DNA from: Bacteroidales bacterium
GTDB taxonomy: Bacteria > Bacteroidota > Bacteroidia > Bacteroidales > UBA932
Direction: 5' to 3'
DNA length: 64,000 bases
Assembly (NCBI GenBank): GCA_017962375.1
Contig: JAGCVJ010000016.1
Span: 51,568 to 115,567, forward strand
Shown here: positions 49,441-59,330 of the stretch, piece by piece
Layout: each line of letters opens with the position of its first letter
Position numbering within the stretch: the stretch's first letter is position 1
Notes under the pieces: generated by a model
What the model saw: only the letters and a program-made list of their open reading frames with translations
Database searches by the model: none
Told to the model about the DNA's origin: nothing
Program-made: the position numbers and the translations under genes

Positions 49441-51378
49441 ATGGAAGTGATGGAAAAATACAAGGAGATACTAAGGCAGTACTGGGGGTACGAGTCTTTT
49501 AGGAACGCGCAGGAGAAAGTGATTGAGAGCGTTGCGCAGAAGAAAGACACGCTTGCCCTTATGCCTACAGGCGGAGGAAAAAGCATCTGCTTCCAGGTGC
49601 CGGCGATGGCAGAAGAGGGGATTTGCCTTGTGGTGTCTCCTTTGATTGCGCTGATGAAAGACCAGGTGGAAACCCTCAGGGCAAAGGGAATAGGGGCGCT
49701 GGCAGTGCATTCCGCAATGGACCACAGGAGTATCGGGATAACCCTGGACAATGCCATTTACGGCAACTACAAGTTCCTTTACGTGTCTCCGGAAAGGCTC
49801 TCCACCTCGCTTTTCAAGAGCAAGGTTGCCCAGATGAAGATATCCTATCTGGTTGTGGATGAAGCTCACTGCATATCGCAGTGGGGGTATGACTTTCGTC
49901 CGGCATATTTGCAGATAAGGGAGGTAAGAGAGATTATCGGGAAGAAAGTGCCGGTGGTGGCCCTGACCGCAACCGCTACAAAGGAAGTGGCCGATGACAT
50001 AATGGACAAGCTGGAATTCTCTTCTCCAAATGTAATAGCCACCGATTTCTCCAGAAAGAACATAGCCTACATAGCCAGGGAATGCGAAGACAAGCTGGGA
50101 ACCCTTCTGGCAGTGTGCACATCATATAAAGAAAAACTCGGAGAAGGCTCAGGCATAGTCTATTGCAGAGAAAGAAAAAGATGCTCCGAGATAGCCTCAT
50201 TCCTGAAAGCATCGGGCATTTCGGCAGACTTCTACCACGCAGGGCTGGGCAAGGAGGAGAGAAGCAGAAGGCAGGAAGAGTGGAAAAAAGGCAAGACAGA
50301 CATTATAGTATCCACCAACGCCTTCGGAATGGGCATAGACAAGGCAGACGTGAGGATGGTGGTCCACGTAGACATGCCGGACTCCATAGAGGCTTACTTC
50401 CAGGAAGCCGGAAGAGCAGGAAGAGACGGCCGCCCGTCATGGGCCGTTTTGCTGTGGAACTCAACAGACGCCAAGAAGCTGCGCCAGCTGGTCAGCGTCA
50501 ACTACCCGCCTATAGAGTACATGGCTCAGGTCTACCAGTACGTGTTCAACTACCTGAAGATAGCATACGGAGACGGCCTTTTCTCCACAAGGAAGTTCAA
50601 CCTGGCCGAATTTGCCAGAGAATACAGGCTGAATGCCGTAAGCGCATATTATGCAATTAAATACCTGGAGCAGGAAGAATACTGGGAACTTACGGACGAG
50701 ATAGACAACCCGTCCAGAATAATGTTTACCGTAGGCAGAGACGAGCTTTACTCCATCCAGCTGGAAAACAGCGTAATGGACGAGTTCGTGAAGAGCCTTA
50801 TGAGAACCTATACAGGCCTGTTCTCCCAGATGGTGAGGATAGACGAGGAATACATTGCCAGAATCACGATGGACACTGTGGAGAACGTTAAGGCCAAGCT
50901 CCAGACTCTTTCAAAAAGGAAAATCATCAAGTACATACCTCAGATCCGCACTCCGATGATGATATTCAAGTGCGAAAGGCTCAAGGAGAACAACCTCTAC
51001 ATCAGCCCCAAGCGCTACGAGCAGCGCAAGGAACAAATGAAAAAGAGAGTGGAGGCTATGATCGGCTACGCATCCCAGAAAGACAAATGCCGCAGCCGCT
51101 ACATGATCGAATACTTCTCCCAGCCGGTAGAATCTGACTGCGGAGTGTGCGATGTCTGCCTTGCCAACAAGAACAAGTCCTCAAATCAGCTTACAGACAG
51201 ACAGATAGAGGAGAACATAAAGAATTTGATCAAACAGTCTAGGAATGGCAGAGCTTCTTTCTTTGACATCAAGAAATTAGCCTCTCCGCAGTATCAGGAC
51301 AGATATGTAGAAGTCCTCCGCGATATGGCCGACAGGGGTGTTGTTGCAGTTGGAGACGACGGAATCAGAATTTCATAA
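49441..51378 (+). CDS. recQ: ATP-dependent DNA helicase RecQ (no HRDC domain)
   Basis: SF2 3'-5' helicase for recombination and repair. The 645 residues show motif 0 [15 protein letters not shown], Walker A PTGGGKS near 43, [15 protein letters not shown] near 140, TATAT near 181, [11 protein letters not shown] near 298, [13 protein letters not shown] near 322, then the RecQ-Ct zinc part with the cysteines [24 protein letters not shown] near 545 and a winged-helix end. The usual HRDC domain is missing: after the zinc region only about 70 residues follow ([17 protein letters not shown]...). The 3' end overlaps the convergent maf gene by 14 bases. Start at 49441 or 49450 (promoter note). Confidence 0.92.
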   Translation: MEVMEKYKEILRQYWGYESFRNAQEKVIESVAQKKDTLALMPTGGGKSICFQVPAMAEEGICLVVSPLIALMKDQVETLRAKGIGALAVHSAMDHRSIGITLDNAIYGNYKFLYVSPERLSTSLFKSKVAQMKISYLVVDEAHCISQWGYDFRPAYLQIREVREIIGKKVPVVALTATATKEVADDIMDKLEFSSPNVIATDFSRKNIAYIARECEDKLGTLLAVCTSYKEKLGEGSGIVYCRERKRCSEIASFLKASGISADFYHAGLGKEERSRRQEEWKKGKTDIIVSTNAFGMGIDKADVRMVVHVDMPDSIEAYFQEAGRAGRDGRPSWAVLLWNSTDAKKLRQLVSVNYPPIEYMAQVYQYVFNYLKIAYGDGLFSTRKFNLAEFAREYRLNAVSAYYAIKYLEQEEYWELTDEIDNPSRIMFTVGRDELYSIQLENSVMDEFVKSLMRTYTGLFSQMVRIDEEYIARITMDTVENVKAKLQTLSKRKIIKYIPQIRTPMMIFKCERLKENNLYISPKRYEQRKEQMKKRVEAMIGYASQKDKCRSRYMIEYFSQPVESDCGVCDVCLANKNKSSNQLTDRQIEENIKNLIKQSRNGRASFFDIKKLASPQYQDRYVEVLRDMADRGVVAVGDDGIRIS

Positions 51379-51958
51379 GGGCCTTGTAGAGTTTCTGGAC
51401 AGGAAGGCCGATGACAGTGTAGACGCTGCCGGTTATGGATTTGATGTTTGAAAGGCCGATCCATTCCTGGATGGCATAGCCGCCAGCCTTGTCGTATGGT
51501 TTGAAGTTGTCTATATAGTACTCGATGTCCTCATCGCTGAGGATATCGAAGGTTACCTCACAAGTGTCTGAAATTGTGACAGTTTTCCGTGTTGATCTTA
51601 TACAGAGTCCGGTTACCACGTGGTGGGTTTTGCCGGAGAGTTCCCTGAGCATTATTATGGCTTCAGACTTGTCTTTGGGCTTGCCGAGGATGTCTCCGTC
51701 TATGGCAACGATAGTGTCGGAGGTAATGAGGATATCATTTGGCTTTAATTTGCCTTTATAGTGAATAGACTTCTGCTCAGCGATGTAGGCAGGAATCTGA
51801 TCATAGGTTAGATTGGCAGGATAGGTCTCATCATAGTCCTTGATTTGGCCGAGAGTGAACTCAAGGCCAAGTTCCCCAAGGAGCTGCTGTCTCCTCGGGG
51901 AACCGGATGCCAGAATCAATCTTCTTCCTTCAAGACGCTTTGAAAGGGGAGACTGCAT
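51365..51958 (-). CDS. maf: Maf family nucleotide pyrophosphatase
   Basis: House-cleaning NTP pyrophosphatase of the Maf/HAM1-like family (dTTP/UTP or m7GTP type). The 197-residue protein has [21 protein letters not shown] near 14, the catalytic [22 protein letters not shown] near 83 and [30 protein letters not shown] near 156. It lies 2 bases from kdsC and overlaps the recQ 3' end by 14 bases on the opposite strand. The exact substrate subtype is not clear from motifs. Confidence 0.93.
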   Translation of the reverse strand: MQSPLSKRLEGRRLILASGSPRRQQLLGELGLEFTLGQIKDYDETYPANLTYDQIPAYIAEQKSIHYKGKLKPNDILITSDTIVAIDGDILGKPKDKSEAIIMLRELSGKTHHVVTGLCIRSTRKTVTISDTCEVTFDILSDEDIEYYIDNFKPYDKAGGYAIQEWIGLSNIKSITGSVYTVIGLPVQKLYKALMKF

Positions 51959-51960
51959 AA

Positions 51961-52533
51961 CTATTTCTTGTAGAGTTTGTTATATTCTGCCTCAATGGCA
52001 TGGCGCCAAGCCTGGTAGGCGCTTGAATCCAGAGTCCACTTGCCCTGGGCCTTCATAACCTGCTCGATAAGGTCTCTGACGCAGCCTCTGCCGCCGGGAT
52101 AGGCGGATACGAAGTCGCACACGGCCTTTACCTCGGCCACTGCATCTGACGGGCAGACAGCCAGGCCGCAGTTCTGGAGCACAGGAATGTCCGGAAGGTC
52201 GTCGCCCACGTAGGCTACCTCTTCAGGCTTGAAATTGTGGCGCTTGCAGAAGTCTTCGAAGACCGGAAGCTTGTGCTGTGCGTTCTGGATGACTTCGTGG
52301 GCGAGGACCGGATAGAACCTCTTGAGAATGGAATCGCTCTGGCCGCCGGTGATGACAGCCAGAGTGTATCCGCTCATATAGGCAAGCCTCATTCCCAGGC
52401 CGTCCTTGGCGTTGAAAGTGCGGACAAGGTCACCTGTTTCAGGTATGCAAAGGATGCTGCCGTCGGTGAACACGCCGTCAACGTCAAAGGCGAATGCCTT
52501 GATATTCTTGAGTTTGACCTTGTAGTTTGTCAT
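51961..52533 (-). CDS. kdsC: 3-deoxy-D-manno-octulosonate 8-phosphate phosphatase
   Basis: Removes phosphate from Kdo-8-phosphate for lipid A/LPS inner core synthesis. The 190-residue HAD protein has the nucleophile motif FDVDGVFTDG (Asp16/18), motif II AVITGG near 62, motif III Lys near 85 and GDDLPDIPVL near 115. The length and capless shape fit KdsC. It overlaps the acyl-CoA dehydrogenase stop by one base, so it may be co-transcribed with the fatty-acid genes. Confidence 0.92.
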   Translation of the reverse strand: MTNYKVKLKNIKAFAFDVDGVFTDGSILCIPETGDLVRTFNAKDGLGMRLAYMSGYTLAVITGGQSDSILKRFYPVLAHEVIQNAQHKLPVFEDFCKRHNFKPEEVAYVGDDLPDIPVLQNCGLAVCPSDAVAEVKAVCDFVSAYPGGRGCVRDLIEQVMKAQGKWTLDSSAYQAWRHAIEAEYNKLYKK

Positions 52534-54314
52534 TAGTCCTGATATACGATGTCAAGATCGCCCTTCACGTTCTTGCAGGTGGAAAGGATGGTCTCGCTGT
52601 TGCAGTTGTAAATGTAGAAATGGCGCTCGTTGTTCCAAGCCTGGGCTCTTTCGGAGAAGATTTCGGCTGAATCAATGAACTTCTCGCAGCGGAGAGAATC
52701 CAGAAGAAGCAGGTAGCTCTCGATGATGAAAGCGGCCATCTCGCACATCTTGCGGGCCTGGAAATCGATGTATTCCTCAGGTTTGCCTTCCATCAGGGCA
52801 ACAGTCTTCTCGTACTGCTCTGTCATTGCAACAAGTCTTGCCTTCACTTTCTCAAGCCTTGCCTGAGCATCCGGGCAGGCGGCAGCAACAGCATCGCTGA
52901 CCTTGATTTCCTGGCTCTCGTACTCGTTTCTGATCATATCCAGATATGAGCCGTTGGTCACATAGCGGATAGCGGCAACTGTCTGGAGCTGAGAGGTTCC
53001 CTCGTAGATAGTGGTGATTCTTGCGTCGCGGTAGAGCCTTTCAACAGGATACTCCTTCATGTAACCGCTGCCGCCGTGAACCTGGATGGCATCATACGCG
53101 TTCTGGTTGCAGAACTCAGAAGAGGTCATCTTCAGAAGAGGGGTGAGCATATCGGCGTATCTGGAGTACTTCTTGTTCTCCTTTCTCTCGTCAGGAGTGA
53201 GCTTCCTATCAGGAGTTACAAGAGCGTTGAGGGCCTTGTAGATATCTACGCAACGGGCAGTCTCATAAAGAATTGCGCGGCTTGCCTGAAGCTTGGCCTT
53301 CATAACTGCCAGCATCTCGTAAACAGCAGGGAACTCGATGATCTTCTTTCCGAACTGCTCTCTCTCGTTGGCATACTTGAGAGCCTCGCGGTAAGCGGCC
53401 TCGCTGATTCCAACGCTCTGGGCGCCAACACCCAGACGGGCACCGTTCATAAGGCTCATAACGTATTTGATAAGACCCATCTTGCGGTCTCCCACAATCT
53501 TGGCAGGAGCGTTGCGGAACACCAGCTCGCAGGTAGGGGAGCCGTGGATTCCGAGCTTGTTCTCAATTCTTCTTACGGTAACTCCGCCCCATTTCTTGTC
53601 GTGAACAAAGTATGAAAGTCCGCGGGCGTCTGCAGTGCCTTCCTCGCTGCGGGCGAGAACCAGCTTCATGTCGGCGTCTCCGTTGGTAATGAAACGCTTT
53701 ACGCCGTTGAGCATCCACATCTGCTTCTCCTCGTCCCAGGTAGCCTTGAGCATAACTGCCTGAAGGTCAGAACCTGCATCAGGCTCGGTGAGGTCCATAG
53801 AACAGGTTTCTCCCTTGTTGATCCTTGGCAGGAACTCGGCCTTGATTTCCTCTGAAGCAAACTCTGCGATAGTCTCGGCGCAGTCCTGAAGTCCCCAGAT
53901 GTTGGCATAGCCGGCATCTGCCCTTGCTGTAAGTTCAGCGGCGATGACGTAAGGAACCATGGAGAAGTTAAGGCCATTGTACTTTCTTGGAAGAGCTATT
54001 CCGTAGACTCCGGCCTGGGTGAGAGCCTCCTGGTTCTTCTTGGTGCCCTCGGCGTAAGTCACTCTGCCGTCCTTGCATACAGGACCGTCGATGTCCACCT
54101 GCTCGGCATTTGCAGCGAGGATATCTCCGCAAATCTGGCCGATGATGTCCATCACGCGGTCATAAGAATCTATAGTGTCTGCAAAATCCTTCGGAGCATA
54201 GTCATACTTGCCGTAGTCTGCAAAATTGTTCTCTTTGAGTTCCACGATTCTCTTCATCATAGGATGAGAAAGCTGGAACTTGAGGTCTTGGTTATCTTTA
54301 TAAAAATTTGCCAT
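52533..54314 (-). CDS. Acyl-CoA dehydrogenase with C-terminal extension
   Basis: FAD-dependent acyl-CoA dehydrogenase, oxidising short acyl-CoA or reducing enoyl-CoA with the ETF encoded upstream. The 593 residues include LTARADAGYANIWGLQDCAETIAEFAS near 130, MDLTEPDAGSDLQAV near 172, QVHGGSGYMKEYPVERLYRDARITTIYEGTSQLQ near 412-445 (Glu in YEGTSQ acts as the catalytic base), then about 150 extra helical residues. This C-terminal extension is typical of the 560-600 residue forms in Bacteroidota, rather than the 380-residue classical ones. It follows etfA by 11 bases. Confidence 0.9.
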   Translation of the reverse strand: MANFYKDNQDLKFQLSHPMMKRIVELKENNFADYGKYDYAPKDFADTIDSYDRVMDIIGQICGDILAANAEQVDIDGPVCKDGRVTYAEGTKKNQEALTQAGVYGIALPRKYNGLNFSMVPYVIAAELTARADAGYANIWGLQDCAETIAEFASEEIKAEFLPRINKGETCSMDLTEPDAGSDLQAVMLKATWDEEKQMWMLNGVKRFITNGDADMKLVLARSEEGTADARGLSYFVHDKKWGGVTVRRIENKLGIHGSPTCELVFRNAPAKIVGDRKMGLIKYVMSLMNGARLGVGAQSVGISEAAYREALKYANEREQFGKKIIEFPAVYEMLAVMKAKLQASRAILYETARCVDIYKALNALVTPDRKLTPDERKENKKYSRYADMLTPLLKMTSSEFCNQNAYDAIQVHGGSGYMKEYPVERLYRDARITTIYEGTSQLQTVAAIRYVTNGSYLDMIRNEYESQEIKVSDAVAAACPDAQARLEKVKARLVAMTEQYEKTVALMEGKPEEYIDFQARKMCEMAAFIIESYLLLLDSLRCEKFIDSAEIFSERAQAWNNERHFYIYNCNSETILSTCKNVKGDLDIVYQD

Positions 54315-54325
54315 TTTCTGTCCTC

Positions 54326-55345
54326 CTATTTGCTCTGCTTCTTGTATGAAGCAATCATCTTTGGTACAACTTCGTTAAGGTCTCCGATGATGGAGTAGTC
54401 TGCGATCTTGTGGATAGGGGCCTGAGGATCATTGTTTATCGCGATGATAATCTTGCTCTGGTCCATACCGGCGGTGTGCTGGATGGCACCGCTGACTCCA
54501 ACGCAGATAATCAGCTTTGGCCTTACGGTAACTCCGGTCTGGCCGATCTGCCTTGCGTTCTCCACGAATCCGGCGTCAACAGCCGCGCGGGAAGCTCCAA
54601 CCTGGGCTCCGAGAGTCTTGGCAAGGTCGAAAATCAGGGAGAAGTTCTCCTTGCTGCCCACTCCGTAACCGCCATCTACGATTATCTGGGCACCCTTGAT
54701 GTCTATCTTTCTCTCCTCGATTTCCCTCTTTATGATTTCAACGGCAAAGTCGCTGTCTACCAAGATGGTGGAAACGTCTATGCGGTTGATTCTGCCATCA
54801 ACCGGCTGGGCGAGAGGCTCTTTCTTCATGACGCCCTCGCGAACGGTTGCCATCTGAGGCCTGTGCTCAGGATTGACAATGGTGGCGATGATATTTCCTC
54901 CGAAAGCCGGACGGATCTGGTAGAGAAGGTCGGTGTACTGCTTGCCGGTCTTGGCGTCTGTATGGTCGCCGATTTCCAGGCTGGTGCAGTCTGCTGTAAG
55001 TCCGCTCTTCAGAGCGCTGGACACTCTCGGCGCCAGGTCTCTTCCCACGGTAGTTGCCCCGAACAGCGCAATCTGAGGCTTTTCGGTATTGAAAACTCTG
55101 AGAGTGATTGCAGCGTAAGGGAGGGTGCGGAAAAACTCCAGGCAAGGGTCGTCAGCCAGATGGACAACCTTTGCTCCGTAAGCGTAAAGCTCTCCGGCAA
55201 GCTTTTCAACATTGCTGCCGATAAGGAGGGCCTCCACATCCACGCCAAGCCTTTCAGCCAGGCCTCTGGCCTTGGTCAGAAGTTCCAGTGAAACATCGCA
55301 GATCTTTCCGGAATCGGTTTCTGCATATACTATAATATTATTCAT
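54326..55345 (-). CDS. etfA: Electron transfer flavoprotein alpha subunit
   Basis: FAD-binding ETF chain, partner of EtfB. The 339-residue protein has the N-terminal domain and the FAD-binding C-terminal domain with GVSGAIQHTAGMDQSKIIIAINNDPQAPIHKIADYSIIGDLNEVVPKM near 286-332, which is the defining motif, and the earlier VVDGGYGVGSKENFSLIFDLAKTLGAQVGASRAAVDAGF near 224-262. It lies between etfB and the acyl-CoA dehydrogenase gene, forming the usual Bcd-EtfAB set. A bifurcating function is possible (see etfB). Confidence 0.95.
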   Translation of the reverse strand: MNNIIVYAETDSGKICDVSLELLTKARGLAERLGVDVEALLIGSNVEKLAGELYAYGAKVVHLADDPCLEFFRTLPYAAITLRVFNTEKPQIALFGATTVGRDLAPRVSSALKSGLTADCTSLEIGDHTDAKTGKQYTDLLYQIRPAFGGNIIATIVNPEHRPQMATVREGVMKKEPLAQPVDGRINRIDVSTILVDSDFAVEIIKREIEERKIDIKGAQIIVDGGYGVGSKENFSLIFDLAKTLGAQVGASRAAVDAGFVENARQIGQTGVTVRPKLIICVGVSGAIQHTAGMDQSKIIIAINNDPQAPIHKIADYSIIGDLNEVVPKMIASYKKQSK

Positions 55346-55363
55346 ATTGCTTTCCTCCTGTTT

Positions 55364-56245
55364 TTAACCAATTTCGTGATTTGCCATAAGCTCGCCTATC
55401 AGAGCGTCTATGTCTGCGTCCGAGCCTGTAAGCACCTTGCTTTCCTTTGCCTTGAAAACGATGTTCTCCACCTTCTTTACCTTGGTAGGGGAGCCTGCGA
55501 AGCCGTAGCTGTTCTCGTCGCCTCCAACATCATCAACCGTCCATTCCTGGATTCTGAGGTAAGGCTTCTCATCCACGCCGATAGCATATTTGCCCTCGTT
55601 GTTAGGGTCTTTCTCCTCGTTTACTGTTCTGGCATACTTGTACTTGAGCAGCATCTTGGCGTTTCTCGGACGGCAAGGGGCGGCCGTAGCGTGAACAGTA
55701 ATCAGGCATGGCAGGGTGGATGTAACCACCTCAATTCCTCTTTCAAGCCTGCGGAGAACTGTAACTTTCTTCTCGGTAATTTCCTGTATTTCCTCTGCGT
55801 ATGTAACCTGAGGAATGCCCAGTTTCTCGGCAACCTGAGGGCCTACCTGTGCGGTATCGCCGTCGATCGCCTGCCTTCCGGCAACTATTATGTCTGGATT
55901 CATCTTCCTGACTGCCTGAGAGATGGCGTATGAGGTGGCCAGAGTGTCCGCGCCTGCAAAGCGGCGGTCGGTCAGAAGCACTCCGCCGTCAGTTCCGCGG
56001 AAAAGGCCTTCGCGTATTACCTCTGCTGCCCTGAAAGGACCCATCGTGAGAACATACACTTTGGATCCAGGGAACTGGTCCTTGATCCTGAGTGCCTGCT
56101 CCAGGGCATTCATGTCTTCAGGATTGAAAATTGCTGGAAGGGCGGCCCTGTTGACCGTTCCTTCCGGTGTCATAGCATCCTTGCCCACATTCCTGGTGTC
56201 AGGAACCTGCTTGGCAAGGACCACAATTGTGAATTCTTTGCTCAT
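55364..56245 (-). CDS. etfB: Electron transfer flavoprotein beta subunit
   Basis: AMP/FAD-binding ETF chain, 293 residues, long for the class. It has the start TIVVLAKQVPDTRNVGKDAM and DGGVLLTDRRFAGADTLATSYAI near 89-111, DIIVAGRQAIDGDTAQVGPQVAEKLGIPQVTY near 119 and a long insert with KYARTVNEEKDPNNEGKYAI. The ADTLATS block and the AGRQAIDGDTAQVGP motif are typical of the longer, electron-bifurcating ETF of anaerobes (butyryl-CoA dehydrogenase type). Bifurcation is inferred, not shown. It heads the etfB-etfA-acd-kdsC-maf unit, 19 bases after DUF3467. Confidence 0.93.
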   Translation of the reverse strand: MSKEFTIVVLAKQVPDTRNVGKDAMTPEGTVNRAALPAIFNPEDMNALEQALRIKDQFPGSKVYVLTMGPFRAAEVIREGLFRGTDGGVLLTDRRFAGADTLATSYAISQAVRKMNPDIIVAGRQAIDGDTAQVGPQVAEKLGIPQVTYAEEIQEITEKKVTVLRRLERGIEVVTSTLPCLITVHATAAPCRPRNAKMLLKYKYARTVNEEKDPNNEGKYAIGVDEKPYLRIQEWTVDDVGGDENSYGFAGSPTKVKKVENIVFKAKESKVLTGSDADIDALIGELMANHEIG

Positions 56246-56264
56246 ATCTTTAAAATCTAACTAT

Positions 56265-56570
56265 TTACGACTTGTTTTCAGAAGGGTTGAACCCGATCGG
56301 GACAGCCGGTTCAGGATTGTGGAGCTGAATCTGTCCGAAATGAGACTCGAACTTTCCGATGTTGTCTGCAAGAGCGTCGCGGAGCCTCTTTGCATTCTCG
56401 GGAGTCATTATGATTCTTTCGGTTACAACCGCCTTTGGGAACCCGGGCAGTATCTTCAGAAAATCCAGAACAAACTCGTTGGGAGAGTGGGTGATTATGC
56501 TCAAGTTGCAGTAAGAGCCCTTTGCCACATCGCTGCTGAGTTCTATGTCCAACTGTTTATTGTCTGCCAT
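56265..56570 (-). CDS. DUF3467 family protein
   Basis: A 101-residue protein matching DUF3467: AKGSYCNLSIITHSPNEFVLDFLKILPGFPKAVVTERIIMTPENAKRLRDALADNIGKFESHFGQI (positions 14-79), the conserved part. The start is ATG 56570 (MADNKQLDIEL) after a longer open frame that overlaps the promoter region. It lies just upstream of etfB on the same strand and diverges from valS. Function unknown; it is widely found in Bacteroidota. Confidence 0.88.
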   Translation of the reverse strand: MADNKQLDIELSSDVAKGSYCNLSIITHSPNEFVLDFLKILPGFPKAVVTERIIMTPENAKRLRDALADNIGKFESHFGQIQLHNPEPAVPIGFNPSENKS

Positions 56571-56595
56571 ATATTTCGCTTTTATCCAATTTGGG

Positions 56596-56643
56596 CAAAG
56601 ATAGTGATTTTTGAGAGAAAAACGGCGATTTTTATTAACTTTG
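56596..56643. promoter_or_regulatory. Divergent promoter boxes of valS and DUF3467/etf
   Basis: Plus strand: TTTG (56610-56613), then after 22 bases TAACTTTG (56636-56643), a good -33/-7 pair for valS (start 56694). Minus strand: TATCTTTG (plus 56596-56603) upstream of DUF3467 (start 56570). The two overlap head to head. Confidence 0.6.
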
Positions 56644-56693
56644 CCAGCCAAGGATTGCTGCAGACTGGTTCTGCGGCCTAAAACAAATTATAT

Positions 56694-59330
56694 ATGGATA
56701 TTCCTGCAAAGTACGATCCCTCGCTTACCGAGGACAAATGGTATGCTTACTGGCTAGAACACAAGATATTTCATTCGGAACCCGACGAAAGGGAACCTTA
56801 TTCCATAGTTATTCCGCCGCCTAACGTCACCGGAGTGCTTCACATGGGGCACATGATGAACAACACCATCCAGGATGTTCTGATAAGAAGGGCACGCATG
56901 ACAGGCAAGAACGCCTGCTGGGTTCCGGGCACGGACCACGCGTCCATAGCCACGGAATCAAAAGTTGTGGCAAGGCTCAAGGAAAGAGGCATTGAGAAAT
57001 CATCTCTTACCAGGGAACAATTCCTTGAAGAGGCCTGGAAGTGGAAGGAAGAGCACGGCGGAATCATACTCAAGCAGCTGAGGAAACTGGGCGCCTCCTG
57101 TGACTGGGACCGCACCCGCTTTACTATGGAACCGGCTCTGAGCAAGGCCGTTATCAACACATTCGTGTATTTCTACAAGAAAGGGGTGATATATCGCGGA
57201 GTGAGAATGGTCAACTGGGATCCAGTAGGAAAGACGGCCGTCAGCGACGAGGAAGTAATCCACAAGGAGACCAAGAGCAAACTCTATTACTTGAGATATT
57301 TCATCAGCGAAGAAGGCAAAGCCACCGGCAAGTACATCGTCATTGCCACCACCCGTCCTGAAACCATAATGGCGGACGCCGCGGTCTGCATTAACCCTAA
57401 TGACGAAAGATACCATTGGCTCAAGGGCAAGAAGATTCTTATCCCTCTGATCAACAGAGAGATTCCTATAATAGAAGATGATTATGTCACAATGGATTTC
57501 GGAACCGGATGCCTCAAGGTTACTCCGGCTCACGACATTAACGACTATGAAATAGGACTAAGGCACAAGCTTCCTGTCATTGACATTATCAACGACGACG
57601 GATGCCTGAACGAGAAGGCCCAGATACTGGTAGGGCAGGAAAGATTCGAGGCCAGAAAGAATATCGTGAAGATGCTCGAAGAGGCCGGAAACCTGGAAAA
57701 GACAGAAGACTACATCTCTCCGGTGGGGCATTCCGAGAGAACTGACGCCGTTATCGAGCCAAAGCTCTCCCTGCAATGGTTCCTCAAAATGGAAGACCTG
57801 GCAAAGAAGGCTCTGGGGAGCGTGGAAGACGGGAAGGTTAAGCTCATTCCGGACCGCTTCACCAACACATACCGCCACTGGATGGAGACCGTAAGAGACT
57901 GGTGCATTTCCCGCCAGCTTTGGTGGGGGCAGCAGATCCCTGCTTACTATACTCCTGACGGCGAGTGCTTTGTAGCCTCCACCAAGGAAGAGGCTTACAA
58001 GGAAGCTCTTGAAAAATATCCTGACCTGAAGATTGAGGACCTGACTCAGGACGAGGACGTTCTGGACACATGGTTCTCCTCCTGGCTGTGGCCTATTTCC
58101 GTATTCGACCCTGAGAAACCGGGCTTCCCTGACAGAGAATCCAACAAGGAACTTGCATACTATTTCCCTACAAACGATCTGATTACAGCTCCTGACATCC
58201 TCTTCTTCTGGGTTGCCAGAATGATTATGGCCGCGGACGAGTTCATGGGACAGGAACCTTTCAGCAATGTTTACCTGACCGGTATCGTCAGAGACAAGCT
58301 CGGAAGGAAGATGAGCAAGACTCTCGGCAACTCGCCGGATCCTCTGGTGCTTATAAAGCAGTACGGTGCAGATGCCGTTAGAATAGGAATGCTGCTTTGC
58401 TCAAGTGCCGGAAACGACATCTTCTACGATGAGAGCCAGGTGGAGCAGGGCAGAAACTTCTGCAACAAGATCTGGAACGCATTCCGCCTTATAAAGGGCT
58501 GGGAGATAGATGAAAACGCAAAGCCTTCAGACGCCGCTTCAAAGGCTATGGAGTGGTTTGCCAGCCTGCTTTCCAAGTCTATTGAAACTATTGCCGACCA
58601 CTTCTCCAAGTTCAGGATTTCAGATGCCACTATGACCATATACAAGCTGTTCTGGGACGAGTTCTGCGCCTGGTACCTGGAAGCCGTGAAACCGGCCTTC
58701 GGACAGAAGATAGACAAATGCACCTACGAAATAAGCCTGTACTTCTTCGACAGCCTTCTCAAGCTCCTTCATCCTTTCATGCCGTTTATCACCGAGGAAC
58801 TCTGGCAGAACCTCTCCGAGAGAAAGGATGGGGAAACCATTATGCTCCAGCCTATGCCTAAGGCCGGAGAAATCAACGAGAAAGCCATCGCGGACTTTGA
58901 AATTGCAAGAGGCTGCGTTGTCAACATAAGGAACATCCGCCAGAGCAAGCAGATTTCTCCTAAGCAGGCCGTTGAGCTTTATGTGAAGAAACCTTTTGCA
59001 TCTTCAGCCGCGCCGCTTGTGGCAAAGCTTGCAAACGTTTCAAAGATAGAGGAATGCACAGAATTCCCGGGCACAACCGGTGTCAACTTTATGGTGGGCA
59101 CAACCGAGTTCTTTGTTCCTGTTCAGGTTGACACGGCAGCCGAAAGAGTGAAGATTGAGGCCGAAATCAAACGCTATGAAGGCTTCCTTGCAGGAGTGAG
59201 GAAGAAACTCTCCAACGAGAGGTTTGTCTCCAGCGCTCCGCAGGCAGTGGTTGACCTTGAAAGAAAGAAGGAAAGCGACGCTACGGAAAAACTCAAGGCC
59301 CTGAATGAACTCCTACAAAGGCTTAAATAG
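56694..59330 (+). CDS. valS: Valyl-tRNA synthetase
   Basis: Class I aminoacyl-tRNA synthetase charging tRNA-Val. The 878 residues carry the HIGH motif PPPNVTGVLHMGHMMNNT near 42-59, the editing domain with TTRPETIMADAAVCINP near 219, the KMSKS motif GRKMSKTLGNSPDPL near 536-550, DTWFSSWLWPIS, and the C-terminal coiled coil with KIEAEIKRYEGFLAGVRKKLSNERFVSSAP near 822-851, characteristic of ValRS. Length is normal. The 3' end overlaps the next gene by 26 bases. Confidence 0.97.
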   Translation: MDIPAKYDPSLTEDKWYAYWLEHKIFHSEPDEREPYSIVIPPPNVTGVLHMGHMMNNTIQDVLIRRARMTGKNACWVPGTDHASIATESKVVARLKERGIEKSSLTREQFLEEAWKWKEEHGGIILKQLRKLGASCDWDRTRFTMEPALSKAVINTFVYFYKKGVIYRGVRMVNWDPVGKTAVSDEEVIHKETKSKLYYLRYFISEEGKATGKYIVIATTRPETIMADAAVCINPNDERYHWLKGKKILIPLINREIPIIEDDYVTMDFGTGCLKVTPAHDINDYEIGLRHKLPVIDIINDDGCLNEKAQILVGQERFEARKNIVKMLEEAGNLEKTEDYISPVGHSERTDAVIEPKLSLQWFLKMEDLAKKALGSVEDGKVKLIPDRFTNTYRHWMETVRDWCISRQLWWGQQIPAYYTPDGECFVASTKEEAYKEALEKYPDLKIEDLTQDEDVLDTWFSSWLWPISVFDPEKPGFPDRESNKELAYYFPTNDLITAPDILFFWVARMIMAADEFMGQEPFSNVYLTGIVRDKLGRKMSKTLGNSPDPLVLIKQYGADAVRIGMLLCSSAGNDIFYDESQVEQGRNFCNKIWNAFRLIKGWEIDENAKPSDAASKAMEWFASLLSKSIETIADHFSKFRISDATMTIYKLFWDEFCAWYLEAVKPAFGQKIDKCTYEISLYFFDSLLKLLHPFMPFITEELWQNLSERKDGETIMLQPMPKAGEINEKAIADFEIARGCVVNIRNIRQSKQISPKQAVELYVKKPFASSAAPLVAKLANVSKIEECTEFPGTTGVNFMVGTTEFFVPVQVDTAAERVKIEAEIKRYEGFLAGVRKKLSNERFVSSAPQAVVDLERKKESDATEKLKALNELLQRLK

